Below, one piece after another: positions 11,524 through 23,455 of a DNA stretch of 64,000 nt. Source of the stretch: Hippophae tibetana. Taxonomy: Eukaryota > Streptophyta > Magnoliopsida > Rosales > Elaeagnaceae. Numbering within the stretch: the stretch's first letter is position 1; each line of letters opens with the position of its first letter. The notes beneath the pieces were generated by a model that was not told where the DNA came from, searched no databases, and saw nothing but the letters and a program-made list of their open reading frames with translations. Made by a program: the position numbers and the translations under genes. The stretch lies in the NCBI GenBank assembly GCA_037013495.1, contig CM072806.1:15545001-15609000 (forward strand). Direction: 5' to 3'.

Positions 11524-13225
11524 CTTTTTTAAAATTTAAAGAATATTTTTATAATTTAAAAATAAATAAAAATTCTATAATAATTTTCCAGAATGATGAT
11601 TACTAACACTACTTTGCGCTCATGTGAAAATGACTTCAACAATGTAATTTGATGATAAATAAGAGGCATGAAATATAAATTAAACTTGAACGGACCATTG
11701 GATTGTGAAAGGTTCACTTAGCACTCTTTGGCTTGATTTTATTTTATTTTTAAAATACGACTCAAATTCAATTTTCAAAGGTCACTGAACTAAGAAAAAA
11801 AAAAAAAAAAGTTGCTATCACTACGGAGGAAAAATAGGCTGCTAAATGAAAGTGTGAACAAAATCGAATTTGGTGATAAACTATAACTGGGTGGCGGTTG
11901 CAACTGGGTGGGATCGTCAAAATCATTTTATGTGTTCAACGTATATATTACTTTATTTTTACTTCGAATATTTTGATAGCTTTCTTTAAAATATTACGAT
12001 CTTTTAGTTATTTTTTATCAATAAAATATTGTTTTATTAATAACAAATTTTGATTTAATAATAAAATAAATTTAAAAAGAGTAAAATTATAATTTTATTT
12101 TATCTGTTTAAAATTGAATATAAACAACATAATATTTTTATTTATTTTTAACTATTTTTGTAAATTTTATATTTTATGAAAAAAAATTGGTATTTTTTGA
12201 ACACATTTATATTGTGTTTTGTGTAGATATTATGCTTGAATCAAAATTGTATACTTTTTTTTAATAAAAAATAGAGGGTTATATAAGTAAGAAAATTACA
12301 ATATCATTAGCTTTAAAACCATATAGATGATCTCTCTTAGTCCACCATTGTTAAATACTATATAGAAGTTGAGTCATTGCCACGACTCCAAACAACACAA
12401 TAGAAGTGTGTCACTCAACTTCTAGTACTAGTTTATAAAGATGGTGAACATGAGAGAGCTCGTAAGTATGATTCCAACACCAATGATCTTATAATTTTTT
12501 TGACATGTATAACCCCAATTTTTAATACTTTAAAGTATATAATTTCAAATCAAACAAAATATCTACAAAAATGCCATATAGAAAAGTGCAAAAAAAGTTA
12601 GAGAATTTTTTTATAAAATATAAAATTTACAAAAAACAGTTGACTAAGAAAATATTGTACTATTCAAATTTAGGTTCAAATTGTTAGAATAAAAAAAATT
12701 CCCCCATTAAATTCATTTTATTATTATGTGAGAACTTTATATCAATGAAATAATATTTTATAGTTCAAAAGTGACTAAAATATCTTATTTTTATTAAGAG
12801 AGTTGTTTGACCATAAAGTATGACCACATGCCTGGACTATCATAATGCTCGGACCTTGATCCTTGCATGCACCATAATCTCACCATTTGTAGCACTAGAA
12901 GCTCGAACTTATAATGTGATCGCAATTAGACTAGTTATAGCGTATATTATTTTAACTGTCTAACACATGTTGATGTATACCCCTATGTAGTTTATACATA
13001 TCCCTATAAATGTATATATATATATATATACACTTGACTATGATCTTAACACATTCACTCATGTTTATCTCTCTAAAATAGGATCATCCCTAATATTTTA
13101 GGGCCCACCATTGGGCTTAGGATTAAAAGTCACAATTAATGTCTAACATCACACTTTATCAAGATTCATCCCAAATTTTAAAGAGAAAGCTCGAATAAAT
13201 AATTAACCATGTGTTTTATCTAAAA
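11524..13225. other. AT-rich spacer between LTR fragment and gypsy gag
   Basis: No coding region found. It contains a poly(A) run near 11794, a (TA)n run near 13012-13030 and a short inverted pair GAAGTTGAGTCATTGCC / GTGTGTCACTCAACTTC near 12365-12423. It may include the decayed 5' LTR and leader of the gypsy element that follows, but I could not align it to the 18.2-kb LTR block. Confidence 0.4.
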
Positions 13226-13229
13226 CCCT

Positions 13230-14470
13230 TCACCAAAAATGGTTGGTACACAAGCGTTGGAAAAATTGAAGTTGGTCCGTGAGTAGCTCGTGGTTATACC
13301 AACACACGAGGAAGAAGAAAATGAATGTGAACATCATAATGATGACCCACAAGAAGTTGATCCTAACACTAGCATTGCATAACAATTACTTGAGCTCAAA
13401 AGAGAGCTCGAGGAGATGAGAAGAGAAAATAGAGAGCTAAGTGCTCGAAGAAGTAGAGTAAACCCCTAACAACCAGAAGTTTCTCCATGAATAGACCATA
13501 TTGTGGAGTTAACCAAAGAAACAGAATAGGTAAGACCAAAAAAGATGAATGCCAATGATAAAGGGAGAACATCGAGGAGGATAAGGCACACCAATATGTC
13601 CAGGTTGAGGGGAGGCTAGCTTGGTTAGAACAAGAGGCTTCCTGGTGTAATCATGAATAGTTGCTCGAAGAAAGAAAGCTATGAAAGGCTCATTTTCAAG
13701 CTCTTGAGGAGAAAAATAGGAAATAGGATGGGCAAATCCCAACATGATATTGATAAAGACTATGGATAGTTGTGTTTCTTTCCTTTCTTTAATGAAATAG
13801 AGCAAAGAAAGCCTCCCACAAGATTCAATGCTCCTAAGTACTTAGACTATCAAGAGAGGAAAGACCCAATAACAAACGTACCATACTTTAAGACAATTAT
13901 GGCTCTAGTAGGTCTTACTCAAAACAAGAGAGATGCCATGATGTGTAAGTTTTTTGCAGCTACTCTATGTTATAGAGCATAGAAATGGTTCAAAAATTTG
14001 ATGCCTAGCACCATCACCTCATTTTGTACAATTTGCAAAAATAATCATCACAAATTATACAAGCAACAAACTTATGAAAATGGAGTCTCGCTGTCTTTTT
14101 TTTTCATAACACGGGGAAGTGATGAATCAGTGGATGACTTCATGAAAAATTTTAGGGAAGAAAAGCTAGAAATAGAAATACATCCTAATGCAATATCAAT
14201 TGAGGCATTTAGTAAAGGCTATTGAGAAGTTCAAACTTGTTTGCAGAATTGATGAAGACTATGCCCCATACGATAGAATAAACTTATGCAATGAGATGAC
14301 TTCATGAAAAAATTTAGGGAAGAAAAGCTAGAAATAGAAATCCATCCTAATTCAATATCAATTGAGGCATTTAGTAAAGGCTATTGAGAAGTTCAAACTT
14401 GTTTGCAGAATTGATGAAGACTATGCCCCATACGATAGAAGAAACTTATGCAATGAAGTTTGATAATCTT
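13230..14470 (+). pseudogene. gag: gypsy gag, broken
   Basis: The N-terminal part, near 13390-13460, translates to a heptad-rich coiled coil (LELKRELEEMRRENRELSAR). From about 13770 the capsid-like domain reads APKYLDYQERKDPITNV, then FKTIMALVGLTQNKRDAMMC, FFAATLCYRA, a stop at 13980-13982, and KWFKNL. This is the usual gypsy pattern P.YDG..DP..H...F and Fp.sL.g.A..WF. The frame continues at 13998-14225. Stops and frameshifts are frequent, so no intact product exists. Confidence 0.8.
14136..14459 (+). repeat. 162-bp tandem duplication inside gypsy gag
   Basis: The block starting GACTTCATGAAAAA at 14136 recurs at 14298 with only a few substitutions, ending near ATGCAATGA in both copies. The period is 162 bp (54 codons), so the duplication itself keeps frame. 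The high identity of the copies in an otherwise badly decayed gene indicates a late, local event. Confidence 0.9.
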
Positions 14471-14639
14471 TGATGTGAGCTCAGGCTTGGTTGGAAAAGA
14501 AAAATAGTTGTGAAAATTCTTTGGAAAAAGATAAAAGAAAGTTGAGTCCAGATAAGATGATCATGACTAGAAATAAATGTTTTAATTCAATCCATGGAGA
14601 AAGAGGACAATGGTAAAGAAATATTGGACCCTTGGTGAA

Positions 14640-15300
14640 AGCACTCTCACACTTTAAAGGGCCCTTATAAGGTTAAGTTTGGATGAGGCTATATTAAGGA
14701 TGGAGAATGAGCATTATGTTACATGGCCACCCCACATGAGAGTATCGTTGAGTCATACTTCCAAATGGTGTGATTTCCACAAGATATTGGCCATGAAACT
14801 CCATATTGTTGACATTTGAAGAAAGAGAGTGGGGATATTTTATCTAAAGGTTACTTGGGAGACCTTATAAGGTACAATAACATAAGGGTGAAGCCATGCA
14901 ATGAAGATAATGTAAGGATCATACACTCTATTCATGGAGAATCCAAACTTAATAGAACATCAAATAGTGCAAGAAAGAGATACACATGTGAGATGCATGG
15001 GAGCCCCTGTATTTATGGCTTGCGAGAAATTTCACCATTTTCTCCATTACCAATAAATAGGAGATAACATTTCCATATGAAGATCCTTTAGTAATCACAC
15101 TTAGAATGGGGTCATATGACATCTATAGAATCTTAGTTGATACAAAAAGCTCAATGGATCTCCTCTTCCTAATAACTATTTGAGCATTGGGGTTTCACGA
15201 TAGAGATATTGTCAAAAATGAGATGACATTGGCAGGTTTCAATAGTAGTACTACTATATTGTTGGAACAATGGTGTTTCTAGTTATGGTAACTGGCTCCA
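14640..15300 (+). pseudogene. gypsy gag C-terminus and protease, broken
   Basis: Near 14770 a zinc-knuckle-like piece (CDFHK, IGHETPYC in neighbouring frames) is followed by an open stretch at 14816-15067 with the linker IRIIHSIHGE-like pattern typical before gypsy protease. The aspartic protease active site lies near 15120-15160 as RILVDTKSSMDLLF. The catalytic triplet normally reads DTGSS, and here the Gly is Lys, so the enzyme would be dead even without the frameshifts. Confidence 0.65.
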
Positions 15301-15528
15301 TTACTTACTACCAAGTCATGAAATACCCTATTGATGAAGGGATAAAAGAAATAAAGGCTAACCAAGAAAAGGATAGGAGTTGCTATAATGCTACCATAAA
15401 TTAGGCTATCTTAAAATAACAACCACATAGTGGGTCAATGGAAAACATCTAAGCAAAAGGTGTCTAGTCGCCTTAGTCAATGCAAAGGAGATTGAAACTG
15501 TCTAGGTTGGTGACAAAAAAGATGCCAT

Positions 15529-16506
15529 TTGTTAAGAATGATTACCAACTTAGAGATACAAGTGAAGGAGCATATGTTAATTTTTTTGAGGTACAACACT
15601 AATGTTTTTGCATGGAGACCCGGTGATATGCCCAGTAATGACACCAAAATCATAATGCATAAGCTAAACATAAACCACAAAGTTAAGCCCATCCAACAAA
15701 AAAGGAGAAAATTCCTAAGGGAAAAGGATGAAATTATCATATCTCACATAGCCACGCTTAAAGAAACAAGAATTATCAAGGAAGTAGGCTACCCAAAGTG
15801 GTTATCTAAAGGTTTGTTAGTGAAGAAAGCATGTGGCTTACCCCATATGTGCATGGCCTTCAATAACCTAATGATGCTTTCCTAAAGGATTGTTTCCCCC
15901 ACACAACATCAATTAGCTTGTTAATGCTACCACTAGTTTTAGTCGGATAAGTTCTCTTCATGCTTATTCAAACTACCACTAGATTAGGGTGCATCTAGAA
16001 GATGAAGAAAAACATCTTTCATTATAAAATAGGGTGCCATCTATTACACCAGATTGCCTTTTAGGCACTACGTATCAGGAATTAGTCAATAAAATGTTCA
16101 AAGATTAGCTTAGCAAGAATATGGAGGCATATAGGGAAGATATGATGATAAAAACAATACAACCTATGAACCACATTGAAGAACGAGATAAGTGTTTAAA
16201 GTCATTAGAAGATATGGAATGAAACTTAATTCTAAAAAATGTGCCTTTGGCATTACCTTAGGGAAATTCCTCGTGTATCTTATTTCAGCTTGTGAGATCA
16301 AAGGAAATCTTGATATGATCCAAGCCCTAGTGAATATGAGATCACCAAGCAACTTAAAGGGTATTCAACAATTTAATGGAAGAATTGTAGCTCTCCACAT
16401 ATTTATCTCCAAATGCACTAACAAATGTCTACCTTTCTTCAAATTATTAAGAAAAAAACCATATGTTTTTGGAACGAGACTACTATGCAACTTTTCAGGG
16501 AATTAA
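15529..16506 (+). pseudogene. gypsy reverse transcriptase fragments
   Basis: 15529-15885 carries the RT N-terminal region: VFAWRPGDMPSNDTKIIMH, then EVGYPKWLSKGLLVKK and MCMAFNNL (normally MCVDYTDLN). 16192-16506 carries the thumb and connection: LNSKKCAFGITLGKFLVYL, then NLKGIQQFNGRIVALHIFIS and LPFFKLLRK. The central part with the YVDD catalytic motif falls between them (15890-16190) and is not readable, so it is deleted or scrambled. Confidence 0.85.
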
Positions 16507-16979
16507 ATAGTACTTGGGCACTCCCCTTATCTTGGTAAGTCCTACTCCAAGGGGAATATTAAATTTATACATACGTGTTACCTTTCAAACTTTACGTGTT
16601 TTGCTACTAGAAGAAACAGAGAAAATTCAACACCCCGTTTACTACTTTTGTGAAATCTTGACAATTTTTCAGTGAAAACACCCAACGATAGATAAACTTG
16701 CCTTTTCCCTAAAAATTCCATTGAAAAAGTTGCAGCACTAATTTGGCTTGCATGCTATAGTGGTCCTTACCTCATACCCTTTGAATAGAATATTAAAGAA
16801 ACCATAAATTGTAGGAAGGTTCACACAAATTACAATTGAGTTAGGAGAGTATGACATTAAATATATGCCTATTTCTTCTATAAAGGTCTAAGCTGTTACA
16901 AATTTTGTTTTCTAGTTTAGTGCTCACCTAAAGTTGTTCAAAATGAGTGCATACTTGAGGTTTGTAGTATAGAAGTAAG

Positions 16980-17225
16980 TCCTAGATATGGAAAGTTTTT
17001 ATCGATGGTTCTTATAAATTTAAAGAAAAGAGATTGGGTGTAATCATAGTGGATCTTAAGAGAAACTATTTTGAATACTCTATAAGAATGGACTTCCAAG
17101 TGACTAATAATGTTATAGAATGTAAAGTAGTTATATTTAGAGTCATGACCTCAAAAATGCTAGGAGAAAACAATCTCATCATGTATAGTGACTTCGAATT
17201 GGTAGTTAATCAGTATGTGGGCTAG
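16980..17225 (+). pseudogene. gypsy RNase H fragment
   Basis: The frame at 17034-17225 reads GVIIVDLKRNYFEYSIRMDF, then TNNVIECKVVIF and MYSDFELVVNQYVG. This matches the gypsy RNase H core (TNNEAEYEAL, SDSQLVVNQ) with substitutions at the acidic Glu-Tyr and Ser positions. It ends in a stop. Confidence 0.75.
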
Positions 17226-17344
17226 CATGAAAGAGGCAAAACAAAACTATAGGTAGTATTAAGAAAGTTATCAACTCTTGGTTTGCACCACTTTTTAACT
17301 TTCTCAAGAGTGGAAGCTTACCCGAGGATAAGAAGATGGAACGA

Positions 17345-18130
17345 TAAGTGAAATTAAAAGTCAATCAACACACGATACAAGGTGACAAGCTATATAAGAA
17401 AATAGTCCTAGGGGTTGGACTCCTTTGTATAGCTAAGGAACACTTGGTAAGATTCATATATGAGGCACATGAAGGAGAGTGTAACTTTCATTCTAATGGA
17501 AGAATGTTGTTGCAGTGGATTATAAGACAAGAGTATTATTGGCCAACAATGCTCATAGATTGCATGAACTACACCTAATTATGTGATAAGTGTCAAAGGT
17601 TCGCTCCCCTATCCTACATGACACCAACACAAATGAAGGGCGTCATCAACCTATGGCTATTTTTTTAAATGAGGGCTCAATATAGTTGGACTATTGGCCA
17701 CAAGGAGTAGGTTAGAAGTATTTTTACTAGTTGCTATAGATTATTTCACAAAATGGATTGAGGCTCTAGGATGAATAAGAGAACAAAAGTTTTTCTGATT
17801 CATATGGAAGAACACCATATGCCACTTTATCTTACCTTAAGAAATTTTCACCGATAATAGGAAACAATTCATAGGCCATAATATCAAGGAGTTCATCTTA
17901 AAGTATAACATCAAAATGTGTCTCTCAACCCCATATTACCCACAAGAAAATGGCCAAGAAAAATCTTCAAATAAGTTGATATCGAACCGATTAAAGAATA
18001 AGTTGGACACCTCCAAAGGAAAACAGATGGATGAGATACCTAGTGTATTATTGGCAATCAAAACTAGCCAACAAAAGGAGAATTCAAGCTTTGAGAAAAA
18101 AAAGAGAGGAACAAAATAGGAGTATGGAAG
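17345..18130 (+). pseudogene. gypsy integrase fragment
   Basis: 17348-17578 encodes the HHCC zinc-binding region: EAHEGECNFHSNGRML, then QEYYWPTMLIDCMNYT, a stop, and CDKCQ. Catalytic-core traces follow near 17730-17770 (AIDYFTKWIEA). 17916-18119 carries STPYYPQENGQEKSSNKLI, the region of the catalytic Glu. The C-terminal domain is short and merges into the LTR-like block at 18225. Confidence 0.85.
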
Positions 18131-18224
18131 AATACTACAACAAATTTGTACGATTCAAACCATTCTTCATGGGGAATTGGGTACTGAGAAGAGTCTTCCC
18201 CAATAAGAAAGAATGGATGGTGAT

Positions 18225-19810
18225 CACCACACAAATTGTGTGTGCAATAAATACACAAGTATATGTATCGTAACAAGTAATATAATGATAAGAAAATATC
18301 GTTCTTATTAGAAGCTAATTTTTAAAACTAAAAATATAAAAATCAATTTTTTCTATTTTTATATTTTAAAGAAGCAAAATTAAAATAACTAAAAGTAAAT
18401 AGAAAAAATTAATTAAATTAGATTTGGTAACTAAGAAGATATATGAGAAAATGTCTAGGAATACTTAATCCCTAAATTTTCTAAACATGTGAATAATTAG
18501 AATCCCCTTGATATACTTATCAATTAATTACAGGATCAATTAAATCTAACTTAGTATGTAGTCATCTCTCAAGTAAACTACACACCATATAGTAACTAAT
18601 TTAATCACACTCTTATGCCAATTAAATTTCATACTACTCTTTAAGTTCATCAATTATGGATCACATACATAAGAATCATACATCTCTGCCTAGAAACTAT
18701 GTATGTTATTTAATCAAGACAAACAATTAAATAATCCTCTCAAATCTATTTAATAGCCTCTGTAGATAAATTGTTGGCCAAACAATTAATAACATAAAAT
18801 CAGATTAAATAATATAATTAAATTATAATTATAATTGTGGTAAAATATTAGATCATCATATGGTAAAAATTGGGTTTATAAGATCCCTAGATTAATAAAT
18901 TAACTAGACATAATTTTGTCCATAAAGCTCTCATTTTTCATAAGGAAAGATATACAAATTGATGAAGAAAATAGTAGAAGAAGAAATACAATCAATCTCT
19001 TGAATTTGAGTACTAATTTTCTCTTGAATCTCCACCAAAATTTTATCCCCTCTTGAATTTTTGCATGTTTTTCTCTCTTTTTAGCTCCAAAAACTTATCA
19101 AAATTATGCTAATGGTGACTTATTAGGGTTTATGAGGTGATTAGGGGCTTAAATATAACTTAGGTATAATTAGGACCATTAAATCAGCTTTAAATCAAGG
19201 GTTGAGATCAAAACAGGAAAAATTAATAATGCCAAGCAATCATAGTGCGACACATGGCACACAAAATTCATTGGGAAAATCAGGGCACAACACATGGTAG
19301 GGGAGATCGGTATGAGTCAACACTCACTAAGTTAGTGCCACACGATGCAACGTGATTTACGGTAACAGATAATGTGTCACACGAGTGAAATGCGGGAAGT
19401 AATCGTATGATGACATATGGCATGAAAGTTTGAAAACGCTCCAAACTCGGATTGAATGCCATGTTGACATGTGGCACACAGAATTTTACTCCTTACATGT
19501 GGTGAACTAAAATTCGTTGTTCTTGCTTATGTGACATCAATATGGCTTGCCCAGTCAGCTCCTCTACTTTCATGGCAAGCCATGTGGGAGCTTCTGATTG
19601 GTCCTGCTTTAAAAATTCATAAAAATCCCAAAACAAATCCCAAAAATAATATTTCCACCCATTTTCATTAAAAATGTTATATTTTACTATTTTTAGCCCC
19701 CAAAATACTATTTATTGAATAAAACAAGTAAATATTAACTAAAAAGTACGCTAATAACTCTACTTTCATAAAGTCATCAAATGGTCAAAAATTTAGGAAC
19801 AAACTAGAAA
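18225..19810 (+). mobile_element. LTR-like block, family A, copy 2 (putative 3' LTR of the gypsy element)
   Basis: The first 730 bp match the 10690-11450 block. The rest (18960-19810) resembles 2271-3640 in layout. It starts within 100 bp of the integrase end, as a 3' LTR should, and its length (about 1.6 kb) suits a Tat/Athila LTR. Against this, the 10.7-kb copy aligns only over its first part, so a later solo LTR insertion is the alternative. The short frames inside have no domain. Confidence 0.5.
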
Positions 19811-20009
19811 GAACATTACCAGGTGGAAGAGGTGACACCAGATGGAGCATAAGTATTAAAAAATGCATAGGATATAGTAGAGAGTATGAATTAGAATGTT
19901 TGACATATCAAAAAATATAGCTTTTAATGTATGGGTAAATTTCCTCTAAAAGTGTGGTTATTTCTTACATGAAAGGGTCATATTTTGTAATAGTTACAGA
20001 CATTTCACC
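19811..20009. other. Short unassigned spacer
   Basis: No frame or element recognised between the LTR-like block and the tandem array. Confidence 0.4.
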
Positions 20010-20665
20010 ATAAATTATATCATGAGCTAGTAACCTTGATCGAGAATGAGATAGAATTCTTGGACATATGCTTTGGTCTTTAGAAGTAGGAATGGCTAGC
20101 TCCAGTCCAAAAGTTAAGCCATGAATTAAATCACGGGTTGATCTTGAGCGAGGTAGAACTATCAAGCATATGCTTTGGTTATTGGAAGCTACAATGGTAG
20201 CTTTAGTCTAAAAGATAAGCCATGAATTAAATCATAAGTTGATCACCTTGATCAAGAACTAGGTAGAATAATTGAGCATATTCTTTGGTCCTGGAAAACT
20301 AGAATAGCAAGTTTCAGTCCAAAAGGTAAGCCATGAATTAAATCATAAGCTCATCACCTCTGTTAAGTATCAGGTAGAATGCTTGGGCATACACTTTGGT
20401 CTTAGGAATTCAAAATGATCATCTCTAGTCCAAAATCTAAGCCATGAATTAAATCAAGATCTTGGTTAGGAACCAAGTAGAAAGTATGGGCATACATTTT
20501 GGTCTTGAGAAGCTAGAATATCTAACTCTACTCCAAAAGCTAAGGCATGAATTTAATAATGAATTAATCACCTTGGTCAAGAACCAAGTAGAATACTTGA
20601 GCATATGCTTTGATCCTATGAAGTTAGAATGACCAGCTCTAGTCCAAAAGCTAAGCCCATCCAAC
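20010..20665. repeat. Tandem array, unit 101-111 bp, about six copies
   Basis: The landmark GCCATGAATTAAATCA (or a close variant) occurs at 20118, 20219, 20330, 20441, 20543 and about 20654, giving spacings of 101, 111, 111, 102 and 111. Each unit also carries a TTTGGTC-type word and AGTCCAAAA. The copies are diverged by an estimated 20-30%. Read on the minus strand, units give repeated LSFWTR / STWFLTK-like peptides, but stops interrupt them. Such arrays are common in untranslated parts of large gypsy elements. Confidence 0.85.
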
Positions 20666-20689
20666 ACATGTATAACACGAGTAGTCCAA

Positions 20690-22150
20690 TCAACAACAAT
20701 ATTTTAAAAAATCCTCTTCAAAGGAAAAGGAGGATGAGATTTTTACAAAACTAGGATCTATTATTTAAAAAATAAGAAGCATGGTACACAACTTGTAAAT
20801 ATAAGCTCGTCTAACGCTTTCAAAAACCCTTCAAACATTTGGCTACATAGCTAGGATCACAATCCTTTTTTCTCATTATTCACTAAAGAAAAAAAAAACT
20901 TGACCTCATTCTTGCCTACGTATTTAAAATTTTTCCCACTCATCTATGATGAGGTTAAGCTTGAGCTAGAACATATTTGCTCCAACTACTTGGAAACATT
21001 CGTAACTTTGAGGAATATAGCATCCCCTTTCTTCAAGTAAAATTTTTCCCAATTGTCCTTGTTATCAACCATAGTTACTATCTTCGACACCATTTTTCTT
21101 TCATGAGCTCCGATCTTAACCACTTTATCCCTAAAAAGGACAGCCTCACACTTGTATTGATTGCAAAGTGAGGCTGGTTCCTTATTTAGTTCCATCCCAG
21201 TTTTTAATTTTTCCACCTATATAGTAAGCTTGGAATTCTTTTTCTTCAAGGCACGTGCTAAATTCATGTTTGCTCATACAATGATGCAATAAGCAACAAC
21301 TCATAATGTTGGTGCTCATAATCTCTAAGAAACAATAAAAGTATTTTTCTTCCTATGACTAAGCAAGTGAGACACTCCCTTAAATAGAGGCATGTACAAA
21401 GTCTTGGGATATTAAAAATGATATTTGGACATATAAGAGTTAACATCAATTAATTGTGTCATAAATTGCCCAAATGCATACCTATACATATTTATGTATA
21501 GTTAAGAAAAAAAAAGGAAAGATTTCTAATAAAAATATTATTTTATATTAAATTTTGTGAATTACATGTAGATAAGACAAAGAGGAAGGACAAGCCTTAA
21601 CATATAGTGCAAGCCCATTACAAATCTTTATGCATCCTCGGGTGTAATACCAACATCAGGGACATTTTCAACACCAACTTCTTCAATCACCCATTTACTC
21701 TCCTTGGACCTTTCATCATCATTATGAGCTAGTGAACATATAGGCATCATGAGAATATCACGAATTTTGTAATCAAACTTTCACAAACTCTTCTTTTTTT
21801 TCCCTATCTTTGAATGAGTCCATAGCAATGTTGTAAATTATCTGAGCACTTTTTGTCAAGTGATCATTTTAAGTCTCTTGACCATGCCTTCTTTGCTCAA
21901 GCTTGGCCCTTAAGTTATTCTCTACTTCTATAGCTCGTTCGAGCAATGAGGAAGACTCATTCAGCTCTTTAATTGCCTAGTTGAGCTTATTTTTCTTATC
22001 AATTGCCTCATCTTCCCAATTTATGGCTTGAGCCACTTTCACAATCAACCTTGATCATGTCAATGAGTGTCTCTCTTACTCTTTACAAAGCTTCTCCTTC
22101 AATTTCTCCACCCCCTTATTAGAATGCCAAGCTATAAAAATAAAAGAAAG
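20690..22150 (-). pseudogene. Antisense coiled-coil ORF remnant, probably retrotransposon-encoded
   Basis: Minus-strand frames across this stretch are rich in Glu, Lys and Leu. Examples are NKLN-stop-AIKELNESSSLLERAIEV near 21950 and VEKLKTGMELNKEP near 21200, followed by acidic proline-rich text near 21680. The style matches the N-terminal gag-like coiled-coil proteins of plant gypsy elements. Tat-lineage elements are known to carry an extra antisense ORF between pol and the 3' LTR, and the position after a plus-strand pol would fit that. Many stops are present, and the assignment is inference. Confidence 0.4.
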
Positions 22151-22584
22151 CATGATAAGAAAATTGTGCACTATGTTATTTAACTGGGACAGAAAGTTTT
22201 ATTGAATAACAAAAACAAAGAGTGGTTCATGGTTAATGGGCATAGAGTAAAGCACTACCATGGAGATCTATTACCAAATTAAAAAGCTTTGATGACCTTG
22301 GTGGATGTATGTTATGAGCTTATATTAATGTCTAGTCAAAGACGTTAAATATGGATCTTTTTGGGAGACAATCAATGTTATTTTACTTATATGATTTCTA
22401 TTTTGTAGGTGAATAAATATGGAAGGAAATGGCACAACAAAGATTGAACAGTTTCAACGACAAATGTGGTATGCCAAGACTAAGGGAGTTTTCTTAACTT
22501 TCACTCTATTTCATATTCATATGTACACATTGGGGATAATGTGCAATTTAAATATAAGGGAAGGAACCTCATTCTCTACTTTAG
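22151..22584. other. Unassigned spacer with a polypurine-like tract
   Basis: No coding region recognised. Near 22530-22570 the motif CATTGGGGATAATGT, followed by an AAATATAAGGGAAGG purine run, resembles the region that precedes 3' LTRs or the env-like part in plant Athila/Tat elements. This is weak evidence. Confidence 0.3.
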
Positions 22585-23455
22585 GTGGAGTTTGATTCAC
22601 ATAATGTAATCATAATAGGAATGAGAATGAGAATGAAATGGAATGGAAAGGAAACAGTTTTGTTTGGTTTGACCACTAGAATCAAAGAAGGAATCAGTAT
22701 TATAATGTTTAGTTTACAACTAGAATGGAATGAAAAACATTATATATTACCTGAATACCCCTATATTCATTAAAGTTTAAATAATATCATTTAATTATTA
22801 TTTTTTCGTCAAACAAAATACATTATTGAAATCATTATTTTTCTAAATAAGGTTTAGGGTTTTAAGGTTTGGGATTTGAGATTTATGGATTTAGTGTTTA
22901 GGGATTTAGGGTATAGAGTTTAAGGTTATATTTATGGGTTAAGGTTTAGGGTTAAAATTATTATTTTTCTAAATAAGGTTTTAGGATTTGGGATTTGGGA
23001 TTTAGGATTTTAGATTTAGGGTTATATTTGTGGATTATGGTTTAAGGTTAAAATTATTATTTTTCTAAATAGGGTTTAGAGTTTTAGGATTTGGGATTTG
23101 GGGTTTAGGGTTTATAGTTTTGGTATTCGAGATTTGGGATTTGGGATTTGGTATTTAGGGTTTAAGGTTTAGGATTATATTTGTGGGTTAAAGTTTAGGG
23201 TTTTGGGTTTAGGGATTTAAGGTTTTGGGATTTGGGTTTAGGGTTATATTTTGGGTTAGGGTAAAATTGGAAAAAAAATTGAGATGGGAATAAATCATGA
23301 TTCCTTAAAGGGAGAGAAGGAATTTTGATTCTTTTTCCTTTAGGAATCGATTTCATTCCATTCCCATTTTTCAGCCCAACTAAACACAAAAATAAAAGGA
23401 ATCTATTATGATTCCATTCCATTCTATCCAACCAAACATAACATTAGTTCTTAGT
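22585..23455. mobile_element. Inverted-arm (foldback/MITE-like) element with telomere-like core
   Basis: The left arm (22585-22700) contains GTAATCATAATAGGAATGAG and AAATGGAATGG. The right arm (23330-23450), read reversed, contains GGAATGGAATCATAATAG and AATGGAATGAAATCGATTCC. The arms are therefore inverted and similar, though diverged. Between them lies about 430 bp of telomere-like repeats. No transposase is present. The exact ends and target duplication are unclear. Confidence 0.5.
22845..23275 (+). repeat. Degenerate telomere-like (TTTAGGG) repeats
   Basis: Dozens of GGTTTAGGG, GGGATTT and TTTAGGGTT words lie in one orientation. This is the plant telomere heptamer, with many variants such as TTTGGGA. 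A longer order is visible: AATTATTATTTTTCTAAATA followed by GGG-rich repeats recurs near 22835, 22955 and 23050. The sequence is interstitial and far too degenerate to be a chromosome end. Confidence 0.85.

Larger units (their letters stand above)
13230..18225 (+). mobile_element. Degenerate Ty3/gypsy retrotransposon interior
   Basis: Remnants of gag, protease, RT, RNase H and integrase occur in the gypsy order on the plus strand over 5 kb, each short and broken by frameshifts and stops. A gag with an upstream coiled coil, and the general residue patterns, suggest a Tat- or Athila-like plant lineage, but I cannot place it more exactly. An LTR-like block (family A) starts right after the integrase at 18225. 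Confidence 0.85.

Noticed and set aside
22845-23275. A true telomere end
   Set aside because: The repeats are degenerate, only about 430 bp long, and unique-looking sequence with genes and transposons continues on both sides.
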